NCBI GenBank assembly: GCA_003508835.1
Contig: PUFA01000182.1
Location: forward strand, 558,001-622,000
Direction of reading: 5' to 3'
DNA from: Eonycteris spelaea
Taxonomy: Eukaryota; Chordata; Mammalia; Chiroptera; Pteropodidae
Length of the DNA: 64,000 nucleotides
Under the pieces are notes generated by a model. It saw only the letters and a list, made by a program, of their open reading frames with translations. It made no database searches and had not been told where the DNA came from. A program made the position numbers and the translations under genes. Positions 38,701 to 53,700 of this stretch are shown one piece after another; within the stretch, counting starts at the first letter, position 1, and each line of letters begins with the position of its first letter.

Positions 38701-41700
38701 TCTGCTTCTGGTTCAGTCTGCAACCAGCCAGGTGACAGCAAAGGGGGGAGTGTGGGGTCAACTAAAACATGAACTGAGATCTTTATGGAGTTCAATATCT
38801 GACTCTATTAAATAGTCCATTAAAAATGAGAAACAACATATTTTTCACATCAAGCAAGTGGATTACAATCCTGGCTCTCTAAATCATGAGCTTCATTTAC
38901 TCACCATGAACCCAGGCTGGTGCACTAGAATCGAAATCTTCTGATGCTGTTTACAAATTCAGAATTAACAAGCAAGGGCATGCAGCAGCTGAGTGGTGAA
39001 ATGGTGACGAGGCCACACAGGTGCCCCTCCCCACCCCAGCCGTGGGTACTGATAGCTATTCTGACAGTGAGAGTTCGCATTTCAGCACACTCCCTTCTAG
39101 TCTCTGTGCGTGTGGCAGAAAGGACAGAGGCCACGGTGTCTCTCTTCCCGCCTTTGCTGTGTACTTACACACACGTTTATACCAGTGGAAATGTATGGCC
39201 TTGCCTTATTTTGTGTCTGCATCCTGGACAATACCGGCAGCTCCCCTGGTTCACATAGCATACCCTGGACCCTTCTACATCCCCATCTCTAGGAATCTAC
39301 AGCGCACTTGTGGGAAGGAGCCCACGGAGGGGCAGGATTACATAACCACCACCCAGCGGCCAACCTCCCGGTTGTTCCGACCTCACAAAAACAGATGTTA
39401 CTGCTGCCATTTTCCTGTGTAGTTCCTGCAGGGCGGGCTTAGAGAAGTGGCACTCCTGGGTTTGGGACACTAGGATTCAGAAGTGTGTGCTCTATGGAAT
39501 GTCTCCCCAGGTGGCCATGCCCACGAACGCTCCCACCAGTACAAACACTGTCTCCCACACTGTAATTCAAACGGTAACGAAAACTGGTGGGTGAAAAGCT
39601 GGCCTCACTGCAGCTGTCATCCCTGCGTTTCCCTGACCCTCGAGGGGTCGAGCCGCGTTCCACAGGTCTGTCTCGTGGCCACCTGTACCATCTTCTGCTT
39701 ATTTCCCCATCAGGTTTTTTTTTCCTTATTACTCCCATTTCAAATCACCTTTATTCCCACCTGCTGACTTTCCCTACAGTCTTTCATTGCAGAGTTTAAG
39801 TTTTGACTTATCCTACTTCTCTCATAATTTTTCAGGCCTGCCAGAGCTCAAATTGAAAAACACATTTACTTTCAAGTTATATGAATGATGTTAAGTTTTT
39901 CTGTTTGTGTTTAGTCATCAGTTTAACTACTTTGTCAATGATGTGAGTTGAAGACCTAAAGGACTGTCCCAAGAACAGCTGAAAGACCTGAAGCCATTTT
40001 GGAGCGTGTCTATCCTTTCATCACTGTGAGAAATGTCACCATCATGTTAAATTTCCACATGCACATGGATCATTTCTGCTTACTTATTTGCCAATTTACT
40101 TCAACACAACTAAACTTTCCCTTGCCTAATGCCTTCCTCTTTTTCAAGCAGAACTTTCTGTGTTGGGCATTATAAAAAATGGTCCCCTTCTCCCCCTTTC
40201 CTCATTTGTTACTAAATTTTTTTACTAACATATTTTTTAAACTATAGTTGGAAAATTATTTCTTGATAGAAACGATTAAGTGTCACTCAACATGACCAAA
40301 ACCATTTGTTTAGTTTTTAAAAATTATAAAGAGATTTTTGGCTTATGTAAGGATGAGGACCTCTCAGCTCACTCAGTGGGTCTGCCCCACACTTCTTCCT
40401 TGTTCACAGCTTCTGGAGTAAACTGGTATGTCTTGTTAACAAGCACTACTGCACCAGAAAGGCACTCCAGCTCTGCCGCTGTTCCCTTCCACAATCTCCA
40501 GGAAGAGGTGGGCCTATCTGCATGAGAAAATCATTTGAAAAAGCCAAAGGATGAAAGTCAGAGCACAGAGAGTCTATGAGCTGAAAGCCAAAAGAGCAAA
40601 CAGGTTTAAAGCAGTTCTCCACCCACAGGGGACTCTCAAAAGACTATTGTAGGACACAGTTAAAAGAAGTCCAGGACAACCACCAAACCAGTAACATTCC
40701 TGAACCCTGACTCACCTACGGGACTCTGAGTCTCTTGACTTCCGAGGCTCTTTGACTTTATCAAAGGACACAACGGACCGCTTCTCTCTGCTGGCTGATT
40801 TGCGATCCTGGCTCTTGGACGCCTAGTTCACCAAGAAACATTAAGAAGACAGAAATGACAACAGGAACAATCAGCTATGTCCAGGTCCAAGATCCAACAT
40901 GAAGCTCAGAAGTGAAGATTAACATTTAACGAAACAATTGTGAAACGTGTTTTCTCCTGAGTTCATTTTGGCTTAATGTAGTTCAAAGTCAAAGATCTTC
41001 ATCACCATTTAATGTTAAAATATGATCAAGTACTTTCAAGTAAGGTCAAAATGGAAAATAAGCAATACCTCCATAATTTTCGTAACATCAAAGTATTTGA
41101 TGTTTTCTGCATCCAAAATAAATTCCTTAGTCTTCTCCTTTAATTACTTCACAATTAAATATTCAGTGAAATCCCAACTAAAGCCACTTCTGGTATACCT
41201 GAGAACTCTTTATTCATGATGACCACATTCTTTGTATTAGATTTACCCAACTTAGCCCTGGAACCCACGCTTTCATCGTCCCATTTTCCAATCATTTTAT
41301 AAAGTAAAGGTAAAAGGCTATAACATGTTAAAGTATTTGCACAAACACGTGCAGACTTCCGTAACTGAAATGCTGGCTTGGAATTGATGCACACATTCAA
41401 TGAACTTAAATGGTTTGTCATCTGTGTAGCGCGGGGTTAACATGGCAGGCCTAAGGCTGGTATCTGGGAACTTGGTGCTCAGAATGTCTCCCAGTTGACA
41501 GTTATCTGGTAAGGGGGGCTCACTGTGCCTACCCAGGCAAACTGTGGCTTATGCTCAACACCCGCTTTCCTTCTGGAGTCGGGAATTTTTTGAGACTCCC
41601 TGGCAGAGGGAGTCTAAGTAATCAGCCCTTGATAAGAACCCGGTCTGGGGCCCTAATGGGTTTCGCTGGGCAGCAGCATCACTTGTGTGTTGATACATCT

Positions 41701-44700
41701 TTCCTGCTGTGTGAGCCTTCACGGAGAAGAGAGAGAACACAAGGGGGTCCAAAAGGGTTCCCTCCAGACTCTGCCTGTCTCTTCCCCCATGATCTGCTGT
41801 GAATCCTCACTGCCTCACTGTAGCCCATCTTAGCTGTATACAAACAAGTACACGCTGAGTCCACGGGTCCCTTTCACGAATCGCTGAATGTGGGTGGTCT
41901 TGGAGATCCCAGATCCACACCTATCAAAAAGCTGTGAGGCTGTTGTCAGAAGATGAGCATATGAATACTTCGACACTGCCTGTGACCCCAATGGCAGGCA
42001 GAGTGCAGTGCTAAGAAACTAAGACTGGTGCTTTGTGGGTTCGTGTTCTGTAGAGCACCAGCAAGGAGACGGGGATGGGACGGAGCCGAGTCAGGCTTAG
42101 AGGTGGCTGGAAGGGCTGGCTGGGGCACACATGGGTTTAGGAGACAGACGAAGTGCAGGCTGCAGCTTTCAGGGCAGGTGACGAAAATGAAAGGCTAAAC
42201 ACTGATTCAGGGAAAAAATAACCACTCTCGTATCTGAATTTTAACATTAGCCTTAAAAAATTAAAAAAAAAAAAGCAACTACTCTCTTCAATCAAAAGTA
42301 AGTATAAAAGAAAGCTTTTGAACTTTCTCAGTTTTTTTTTAGTTTAAGACCTCTACACTTTGAAAAGGTAGACGACTTTTCTCAAATTAGGCTCAAGAAT
42401 TCCGTAAAGCACACTCAAAATGTAAATGGAAAAAAACGTCAAATGAAAAACACTAATCGACACTCACTCTCTCTTTGGACCCTGACGTTTTGACACTGAT
42501 GACAGGCACGCCTTTGGATTTATCCATTACCACAGTCCGCTCGGTTCCCCGGCTTCCTACAGAGAGAAAGGAGTGCGTGTAAGGCAAGGAACAAAGAACA
42601 GCCAAATGAAAGAAAAAACACTCAACTCTACTGAAAATAAATCTAGTTTGTGTTGCCAACCGGTCACAGCCGCTGGGAGCGGAGCACGGGGTGAGATCTT
42701 GACTACCGGTCAGGCAGCTACCTGATTTTGTGGTTCGAGATCGCTCGGAGGGACCAGGTTTCTGATCGTCTTGATCTTTACTCTTTTCTCCACTTCCATC
42801 TTCGCCCTTTTTAGCATCATCTTTTCTGTCAGCTTTATCTTCCCTTTTAAGGTTTGCAGATCTATCAATAAGATGCCAGACACAGAAGCATGTTAGATCA
42901 GACACTGAGGAAAACAAACCAGCCATGCCTGGACTCTTGCAACAAGAGTCAAGTGCCAAGGACGCACCTTCTCCAACAGGATGACAAAGAACAAGGAGCC
43001 CAACCTGCTTTCCCCGAGTGCCCTGGAGTAAGGACATCATCTGTAACTGGTGGTAAAACCTCCTTCTCACAAATGGGAAAAATAAAGGGGCAATGGGCCT
43101 TGTACTCCTCCCTACCTGTGGAGAACCTGAAGGATGTGAAATAAAGAAAAGGACCATCTTGACCACAATTCCCTTGGGGAAAGAGGGATACCTGTCACTG
43201 GTGCCAGACTTCTCTTTTTTCCCTTCACCTTCTCTTTTGTCAGAGGTTTTCTTCCCAGCAGGTTCATTTTTCGCCTGAAAAACAGAAGCAAGTAAAAGTA
43301 TTACCTTATTATTTCCTCAAAGGATCACAGCCCTGCAGGAAATGGCCCCTTACCTTTTCCACAGAGATCATCTTCCCATGGAGCTCTGTCTTATGCAGGT
43401 GGTTAATGCATTTTGTGGCCTCTTCTGCTGTGGACATTGTCACAAAGCCGTAGCAGCGAGCTCCAGGACTCCGGGCATTTGTCACAACCTTGGCACCCAC
43501 CACCTTGATGGAAAGCACAGAAATATGTCTTGGACAAGAAGCACTCCCGGCCCCAACACTCGCCCCTCAAAAACACGCAAGACCATTCCGGTTTACGTTG
43601 CTTACCTCAGATGCACCCCAAGTCTTGCTCCCCTCCCCCTGGAATGAGGACCTATGGGGAAACCCTGTCACCGGGCACGGCTGAAATAGCGGCAGATGAC
43701 TTGGGGAGGACAATGCTACTGTCACGCAACCACTCCTCCAAGGGCTTCCTCCACTCCTGGCTGTCCCCTCTAGGGAAGCACGATGGCAGTGGGCAGGAGC
43801 AGAGAGAAAGTGAAACGGAAGGCAGAGTTCTGCCAACCTTCCTTTAACACTGTCTCAAACTTGTAAAAAAGCGACAATGAACACAGTGAAGCAGAAGGAC
43901 AAATCTACAGATGGCGATCAACATGGATCGACATCGGGAGAGGTTCATGAGGAGTGTTCTGGAAGGCGGGATCCACCTCACTGGGAACAGCAGCAGACTA
44001 AGATATCTCCGGCCCTGGGGCACATACTCAGATGCTTTGTAATGCCCCGGCAACTCCCTCAGGCTAAGGCAGGCACCAGCCTCAGGAGAAGCCCCACAGG
44101 AGCCACCACCTTCCTCAATGTCCCACAAGGAATTGTGACCCCAAGGAAGTTTTCAGAGTGTCTGGTCCTGTATTCAAGCCACAAGGCCTGCAATGTACTC
44201 ACAACCCTGCAGGCTTCAGGGTGACATTTCCCTGCCCGGAGCCCCATGGGCCCTGAGGGCCACAGGGGAGTGAAGACTGGGGAGGCATAGGGAGTCATGA
44301 GATATTTCTGCCACCGTGGCACACTTAGATCTTCTCTTGTTAGCACTTAAGACGTCAGTAACCAAGGTGAGTGCTGCCTGTTTTCTCTATTATAAACCAG
44401 GGCCTGTGCTAAGGCTCACTTTGCCTTGCCCCAAAAGCCAACTCTTGAGAGACCAGGAGCCCTGGATGTGGCTTATTTGGGAAGTGAGTCCAGCAGGCAC
44501 AGCGAGGAAGGGGACAGGATAAAAAAGAGGGAGAAAGGCCAAGATAGGTGCCCTAATGAAAGAGCTGCAGCAGGCACTTGTCGGGTGAGGCTGGCGCATC
44601 GCACATCTGTCCATCACTGCCACCTTCACAGGCTGAGAGGGAGGGGCAAGTGGTACATAGAAGGGGTGGCCAGAGCCACCCTGGCAGTGGGTGAAAGCAG

Positions 44701-47700
44701 GTGGGCTGAGAGGGCCCCCAGATGTAGAGGTGACGTTCCTACAGGGGAAGCAACATCCCACCACCACCCTACCTTGCAACGGTGAGCAGCAGGGCTAGAA
44801 CCTGCCATGGGTCACACCCCAACGGCCCTGTCCGTAACCTGTCTACATCCTCTCCTGTAGTCACCAGTCTCGCAGAAGTGAGGACAGCACCCCCCTACCC
44901 TGCCCTTTACTACAAGCCCTGTGGCACTTCCTGGATTTAAGTCCTGAAATAATAAAGGTTGATTCCAAAAATTCTGAAAGTAGGCGGGGGTTCTGGGAGC
45001 TTCCACAGGTTTCCCATCTCTACTCCTAACGGGGCGGGCCCTCCATAGGCCCTGAGCTAATGTGAACTCAGAAATAGCAAGGAGTCACGCGAAGCAGTTA
45101 CTAAGAGCGGGTAGGGGTCTGCATTTAAAGGTCACATCACCATGGCTGAGACACTTCTTTGTCTTACCTTCCCATATTTGCTGAAAAGATTCTTCAAATC
45201 TGTAGCTCTGGTGGTAGAAGAAAGTCCACTAACCCAGAAATTTCTACCACAACTGCTACGACCTATTTCAAAAGAAAGTTGTGGTCAAAAATGCAATTCT
45301 CATGATATCCTGAATTTTTAAAATTAAAGTCACTCCAAACCACTTTCCCCACTTGTCCCAGATGTCAGCAACACTCAAAGCCAGCTGGGTGCAAGGAGAC
45401 TGGCCCAGCATTCTCGTACATCTGCCAGAGCTGACACTAGGCCCAACAGGACCACCAGCAATGCCACTTACCATGGCGAGTCAGGGGCTGTTAGGACCAT
45501 GGGCGGTTCCCTTAGAAAGTTACTAAATGACACCCATGCAACCCAGTGAGGTGGCTTTTGAACATAAAACAGCTGATTTCCATGTCACACAACTTTGGGG
45601 CTTTCTGATGATATATACATTTGCAGTTATCCCCAATTTTTATCTTTTTAGAACACTAATTAATAAAGAACCCAGATCAATAAAATTTCTTCTCAGTCAG
45701 TGATTACAAAAAGGGCTAAGGAATTGATAAAGCTAAAACACCAGGGAACCCCACGCTAGCTGACACCAGGAACACATTTTTTCCATTGCAAGTGTCAATG
45801 AGGCTAAGGAATCTGATGATAAGAGGGTCAGGACTGATGAGCTCAAAGCGCCCTCGCAAAAGCAGGTGCCTGCACCACATTGACACATCAACCCTGAGGA
45901 ACTGGCTTGCTCCCTAAATCCCAGCATCTGCCAAGTGAAAAGCAGAAGAGTGGAGAAAAAGGCTCCATGGAAGACACACAGGCAAATCTGGGTGAGAAAT
46001 GCAGTACCCAATAAACCAGAATTAAATAACCCGCCACTGCCGAGGCCACACACACTGCAAGGGGCTGGTGCCACCATGGGGACCTACCCTTGTCCTCTTT
46101 GGAAAGCTTTTTTGTATCCGAGTCATCTTCGACAGAACTAGAGAGAAAAATAATGTCACTCCAGAAGGAAGCAGCAGCGAGGAAACAAACTCAAAATTGT
46201 AAAATACGTGCTGAGGTTGCATACCTACCCGAAATTTAGTTCTCAAAAAATGATACCCCGACAAACTTGTATTGGAAATCTGACCTAACCATTAGATTTC
46301 AGACCCACAGGAGTTAATTAATTCTGCTGGGCTAAAGATAATTAGGAAGAATTAAAGAAAACAACCATGACAGGTTGAGAAAAGAAAAAAGATTATGTAA
46401 TCAGTTTAAAATAAACAAAGAGAAATAAAACATTCTTTAGAGGTAAGCTACAATTTCGTCAGTCTGGCTGGCCAATTGCAGAAAAAACAGCTTATGTGTG
46501 TCATTAAACGACCAATGAAAAGGAGATAGCGTCTGGTCTAAAACTGAGAAAAAACAAACCTCATTTTCTGATCAGCGCCCTCACTGGCTGAGGACTCTTT
46601 AGGAGCCGGAGGGACTTCATTACAAGCTTCAAAAGCAAACTTCTTCACGTCTTCTTTGCTATCTCTGGGGTCTGGGCTTGAGGCTTCCCGGGGCGCTTCC
46701 GCGACCTCCTCGCTAGAGGCTTCCGCGCGCTCTGACGCTTTACTACTCTGCTCAACTGGCTCCTCTAGCCCTACAGGCTCACAGTCCGTCCTCTCGTCAC
46801 CGCCTGTCTGCTCCACGGGCTCCCTTTTCACTACCGCTAACAGGGTGTCTGCCTTGCTCCACTGAGCTTGTGCCGTTGACTCGCTGGCCAAATCTAAATC
46901 ACCCTCCTCCGGATGGCCGCTGCCAAAAAGGTCCTCTTCCTCCGCAAGCTTTCTGTCTGGCCCCACGCTACTTGTATCCTGTGCAAATGGCTGCTCCAGC
47001 TCGGAACCTTCTTCTTTTACTGGCTCAGATTTACAAGTTTCCCCCAAAATGTCGAGTATTTTCTCATTTTCTACGGATTTAACAGGAATAGAATGGCACA
47101 AGGTTTAATTACCAGGGAAATACAGCAATCACAAATGCGGAACTGGCACGGCTGCCACTAACACGAAGAGAACTGCTAGCTACACAGAGATTGGAAAACC
47201 CGCGGGTACACACGTTACACTGGTTACACTACCTGCGCTCCGACCGCCTGCTAGAGCAAGCCGCTACGCTACCCGGAAGAGAAAAGCATCCCAGAGATTT
47301 AACCCCCAAAACCTTCTGGCTGATTCTTGACAGTCTTCATTCTGTCGTCGTTTATATATGACTCTTCCAAATTTAGCTTCCAAAGTCCAAGTTGCTTAAC
47401 TGAATGTATCACCATTCACTGAACAGCTCAATTTCCAAATTTCCAAATTTCTTTGAATTTCTTTTAACAGAACAGTCCAACATGAAAACCAGAATCTCTT
47501 CCATCGGTGCTCTGAGATACTTGCAGTCCAGAAAGTGAATAGTATTTGTTTGGAATTCTCATGAAGAAACTCTTTCCTCTTCTGGAATCCATTATGTCTC
47601 AATGTTTTAAAATTTATCTCCCTAACGCTACCTGCGCTGCCTGAATTAAAAACCACAAAGTTAAGCTACTGCCCAATATCACAAGATCTGTTTTGTGGAG

Positions 47701-50700
47701 TGCAGAGGTATTAGCTCTTGAGAGGCATGCAAACTCTTTCTACATACGTTTAAGCATCATTTATATTTAAAAAGGCATGAGATCGGTTCATCTCACCGAT
47801 ACGTTTTGCAAAATGAGAAGTTAGCCACTTTCACAGATCTGGTGATATGGCTGGGTTTCCAATCTCTATGATCCTGGTATGTTCTGGATCGTAAACCTTT
47901 AGAACAACATACTACAGTAAGGCAACTTTTTAAAATTTAAGAATTTAAATTAGAGAAGGTGGAAAATTAGAACGGTTCCAAACCCCCACTGGTAAATTTT
48001 TCATTGAACAGTACCTGGCTCCAAGGATGGCTCTTCAATTTCCTGCAAAAAAAAGCATAAATAAGATAGTGCCAGATGGGTGAAACCTATAGTTTACTTA
48101 TACCCAAACTATAAAAAAAAAAATTTACAACAAACTAGGAAACTCAAACTTCAACAGGTAGAGAACCTGCTTGTTCAGAAAAATAGCCCACAGAGCTGGC
48201 ATTCCAGCTCCTTCTTCTGGGCTCCAAGCACCACATTCCAGGCTACTCTCAAGGGGCCTGGTCCTCTGTTTCCAGTTTTCATTGCATCTCCTGGTGCCTG
48301 GCAACATCATCACTTCTTGTGGTGATGAACTGATCACATGCTTGTCTGTCCCTCTATTCTGCACTCTTAAATGCAAGGAGAGCACTGTTTTCATTTTCTT
48401 TTAGTGTCTAACAGAATGCCCGACAGATGTCAGACCACCAGGATTTCATCGAATAGTGTTAGTTTCTAAATAGCCACAAGACTGAGGCAATACAGGCACA
48501 GGTGGTTGGTTGGACCGTTCTTATTTCATATGGTCATGCCGCCTCTGCCCCTGCTTGGTCACTTGAGTGCTCTCAAGGACTACACACTCCTACAATCAAG
48601 GTCCCCAATGAGCCAGCCCTAATTCCCAAACATCCCTCCAACCCTCTCCAGAAGCTCTGCCAATTCAGACCACTGCTGTCCCTCACCTACAGTAGCTTCT
48701 GGTTTACTGTTCCCATCATATCTGTCTGTATTTTGTCACTACAGGGATCGTAGGTCCCTCTGTGACCTAAAGCCTTCCGCAATGGCTCCTTACACTACTT
48801 ACTCCCTGACAGGTTCATCTGTCCTGTCCCCACCCCTAGCCAAATCCTACACATTTAGCTCAGGGGCCATCTGCTTGGAGAAAGGCTTCCCCAAATGGCT
48901 CCAAAGGCGGTCACACTAACAAAGGCCTTTTTCTTAATATGTGGTCCTGGCCCCTACACATTTCTTCTGCACAAGGTACATTATCCTGGAATTCCAGCCA
49001 AATACTAATGAGCACTGACTATGTTCCGGGTGCAAACTTATGCACCATATATATATAAAAAATCATCAAACAGTCCTAGTAGGTTGATGCTATTAGTATC
49101 AGCCTTTTTTTCAGATTAGGAGAGTGGCACAGAGTAACTGACAACCTTGCTCAAGAATACACAGCAGAGCCAAGATCTAAGCAAAGGCTGTGTGAGTAGG
49201 AGTCTGCATCAGTTCAGGCCTCTTCCCAATCCTGTTTACGTGTGTACTTCACACATGGAGGACAGGCCCTGTAAGAATGGAGACCAGCCTTTCTTCTCAT
49301 TTGCATCTGTATCCACACTGACACATCCCAGGTACTTAACATATACCCCTTAACATGGATGAGGATGGCTTACACCTTCCCCTGGGGATTACCTACCATT
49401 CCAGGAAACCCTAAGAAATTGCTCACTTTCCCCTATAGTTTCATTTATTTGTAATCTATTTATTTTTAATATAACATACCCCACTCTGGGAATTAAGACT
49501 CTACGACTGAAACAAAGGATCACTCTAGGCAGAACAATTCTCTCCTTTTTTCCAAAGAAAAACTAATATATTCCTATTTGTCTCTGGGAGGAGTTATATG
49601 TTTTCCATTTTAACTTGGGAGTCTTTAACCTAGAAATACACTCAATGAAACCAGACCTGGTTCCTCCTTTCTTTTCAGAGGCAAAAATGGTTTTGTCCCT
49701 TTATAGCTGGAGAGAGACATCAGCCCTAAGATAAGCTGGGTTCCACCAAGTTTATTTTTAGGGTTCAACCTCCTTGAGGTGGGGATTCTGGCTTGCCAAA
49801 AAACAACCTCGTCCAGGCTGGCAGAAGCAAAAGGAGATCCTGTCTGAAAGATTTCTGATTAAGTAGCATAGGTGACATTATTGGAGAAAAAAAAAAAAAA
49901 AAAAAAGACTGGCATAAGCTGATTGTATTTTCATTTCCTCACAAAATTTTCTATGGAAAATCAGACAGCTACCCAAGTTTACTCCAAGAGTTACATCTAT
50001 GTAGGCTGGCAGAAAAGTTAAAAGGAAACTCAAGACCCACATTTACGCAAATCATACCTTAAAGTCAGTCTCCATCTCATTTGTTCTCATCCAAGATTTA
50101 ATATTTACACAGATTGTAATGAAACCGCCAAGATGATATAATCATCAAAAGAAATCTGTGCAATTTCTTTAAGAAAAATTTCCCAAAAGCAGAACCAGAA
50201 GCCCTGGAATCCACCTGTCCCAGCCGTGATGTCTGTGCCCTGTCCACCCCACACCTGCCGTCTCCCCTAGCAGTCTCTATGCAGAGGATGCCATCCGGAA
50301 CAGGTCTGACAGGCTGGGCCTTTCCTTCAGCAACCAAATCAACGAGAACTTTCCCAAATATGCCCTCTCAGCTGCAGGGAAGCCACAGTGATTGGGTGGG
50401 AAGCCAAGATAAGTCCTTTGCAATAGGCACGTTGCGTTTGGGGAGGGGAGCAAAACCCACTCTCAAGATGATGACAGAGTAGGCAAACCTTGCAATGACT
50501 TTTACTTGGGAGTTCCACACAATGTCTGCAGCGGTTTCCAGAAACTGTAGTCTAACCTTTGATGCTAAAGTTATTAAGACATATGTAACAATTTACCTGT
50601 AATATAGTGAAGTCAGATGATGAAGTGTCTAAATTGTTTATAGTTTCTCTGTCCTCTACCTATAAAATAGAGAATACAATTTATTACATCAATAATAAGG

Positions 50701-53700
50701 TAACATAATGGTACATCCATAAAATGAAAAGTGAACAAAAAACAGTGCAGAAATCAAAACGGCATGATACTGATTCAGCTGGGGGTGCTGGAATGTATCT
50801 CTGCAGGTAAGGGAGGACTATTGCAGTACAGGCCCTGCAAGTAGATCAGAATACCAGGTTTGGGGGCTGCTCTTCCAGGAACAATGTCCAAAATTACACT
50901 TTGGAGTGGACTCTCGTGGCCACCACCATTTCCTCAAGCCTCCGAAGTGGCTACCACCCGGAATGAAAGAGTATCTCTGAGGACCCTGCCTCCTAGTATT
51001 ATTAACTTCCAAATCCGGGTGTTGGGATAGGAGCCCCGGACTGGGAAAGCGTAGGTGACCCATTTCTTTTCCTGTTTATCCAGCAAAATCGTCCTCACTT
51101 AAACAGTAAGTTAATGGCACTGAGACAGCATGGTGCGTGACTTAAGTGCATGGATTCTGGAATTAGCCCGGTTTTCTTATTTCTTTTATGAGCTGTGTGT
51201 TGCCTGGAGATATTTTACCTCTTTACTCCCCAATTTTCTCAATTGGAAAACGGATATAATAGCATCTACGTGTCATATTGTTGTTACAAAAAAGATTAAA
51301 GGACATTAATGCCTAGAGTCTGACAAAATTCAATAAATAATACACACTGTAAGCCTACTGTAAATCTGACTTGTTTCTAACATGAAAAAAGGCTTTAAAA
51401 ACAATGTCGAATTTTAGTATTAGAGGTTGATTATTAAGAGGGTACCAATCAGTTCTTAACAGGGAAAAATCCAACTTCCAACTTTCTATCATTGATATTT
51501 TCAAGGTATCCAAGCCAAAATACAGACCAACCTCCTTGAATAGGAATGTCTGGAATAATGTCGCTAAAATGTTTACTGCTGCATTATGATAGCATATGCT
51601 CCTGTATCTCACGAGACACTTCTTAAAGAAGCAAAATTGTTTTCAGAATCATCTAAATGTTACATGTGACTGGATTAGCCATTATCCTACTGAACTGGCA
51701 CTAAAAGAAGAACTCGATTGCAAATATAAAACTTGTCCATTATGATACCAGAGGGACCGACACATCCAGGGCACGCGCGGAGACTGGTGAGCACCTACAG
51801 CACGTTCCGGAAGCTGCTCGGGAAGCTCTTTCATCTCTCCCTCGAGCTCTCTGCTGTCAGACAGGGACTCCGGCAGGTTATCGGCGTCGTCGTCTTCCAC
51901 ACAATCTGCTACGCTTCCGTTATCAATTTCTGCTTCATCCAACACGCTGATATCCATCATGTCAATGTCTTGCAAGTTCTCCAAACTGGTTTCAACATCC
52001 TCCTGTGACAAAACGCACACACACGTCAGTGGATGGACCCATGGAGTCCATCCACCAAGCAGACTGACTGGCAAGGCTGCAAATACCTGTCCATCACCAG
52101 AATTTTCCTCCAGTCCATTATCTTCTACACCTTCTTCTTCTGGTTTACGTCCTGAAGACAGAATTGTTAACAGCGTGGGTCAAAAATATGCATTTTCCAG
52201 AAGTGATAACTTTTACTTTTACAGGCCCCCACCTAAACCACTTCCCAACTTAGGAACAGCGCTGTGTAATCCAGGAAGGTAAGGCCATTCCAGACAAGGC
52301 AGCGCCCCCGCCCCCACCCCCACCCCAAGCAGAAGAGGTTGAGTTCTTATCAAGGGACTGTGGAAGTGCGAGGAGCTGGAATTCAGTTCTTGGTAAGGTG
52401 GAGGCAGACCAGACCTTTCTCAGGCCTAGCATTCTTCTCAAGTGGCTTTGGTTGTAGACAGAATAGTATCTTGTATGAATGTGCTGCTTTTTAGTTAAGG
52501 AAAGAAGAGCATGTTTTTCCACAGAAACAATGAGGTGAAGCAAAACATAAATAAGCAGAGAAAATAAAAGCCATTCGTCACTACTACCTAGAGTTAATCC
52601 TCACAATATCATATACTGACATATATGGATATACTCTCACACTTTGCTTATACGACATACTTACACTACACTCACAAAAATGGTACTGTACTGTTGTACT
52701 ATAATCTTTCCACTGAACACACTGTGAACATATTTCCATATTCTTTAATAGCACTATACAGAGATACTGTCATTGATCTAATTAATGCCTGTGGCTGGAG
52801 ATTTGAGAAAATACCTATAAAAATGAATACTCAGATTTTTTTTTTTTTTGCACTTATCCTCTTAAAACATCTTTCTAGAAATAGCATTTCCAGGGCAGAA
52901 AGTATGTGCATTTTTAAGATTTTTATGAAAAAGAAAAAAACCCCTACACATTATCAAGCTATCCCACAGGAAGGTCGTTTCAATTCATATAGTTACAATG
53001 ACAGTGAATAAAAGTGTCCATCTTTCTGAATCTTTGTTAAAACTAGCCATTTTTCTTTACCCTTGCCAAAGTACAAGGCAAAAAAAGAACCCTTAGTACT
53101 TTTAAAAATAATTTATCCGATTCCTGCTTAGGTTGAAATTGATGATCATCTGTAGTTTCATAAAACTACAAGATTATATTTAAAATCTTGTTCCAGTTCT
53201 CCTTTAACATTTATTTGCGCATTGTATATGCAACACATTTTATCCCAATTCTTTACTAATCTTAATTGTATTTACGGGTTTTGGGTAAATTTCACTTTTT
53301 ACATAGCCAAAACCATTAACCAGTTTTTATGTATAAATGATTTATACCTTTATGTTTAGAAAGTCCTTGTCCAAACTAAGACTACATAAAATAAACATTC
53401 ATCTGTATTTAGTTCCTTTTTGATTTTCAATTTAACACGCAACTGTTTTGTGCAGAGTGAGACTATTTTCCAAATGGCTGTCCCACCTGGAAGCTGATTT
53501 CCCTGAACCATCTATTCATCTCCCCACCCTGAACTGATCGGAAATGTTGGTCCTACTCATTATTATAATTCTTATATATACCTGGGACTATTTCAAGTTA
53601 TTATTCTCCTTCCACTGATCCATTATTTCTATTCCAGTTTTAATTATGTGACATAGTATTTTTAAAATTATAAACTATTGAGATTAACTAGAAAAAAAGG

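Noticed and set aside
37891..38772. 293-codon plus-strand open frame
   Set aside because: It is antisense to the SAFB coiled-coil exon 38181-38471. The Arg/Glu repeats make the complement rich in Ala, Pro and Arg and free of stops.
42862..43191. U12-type intron in SAFB (donor GTATCC)
   Set aside because: The donor is only partly like the U12 consensus and I see no TTCCTTAAC-like branch site before the acceptor.
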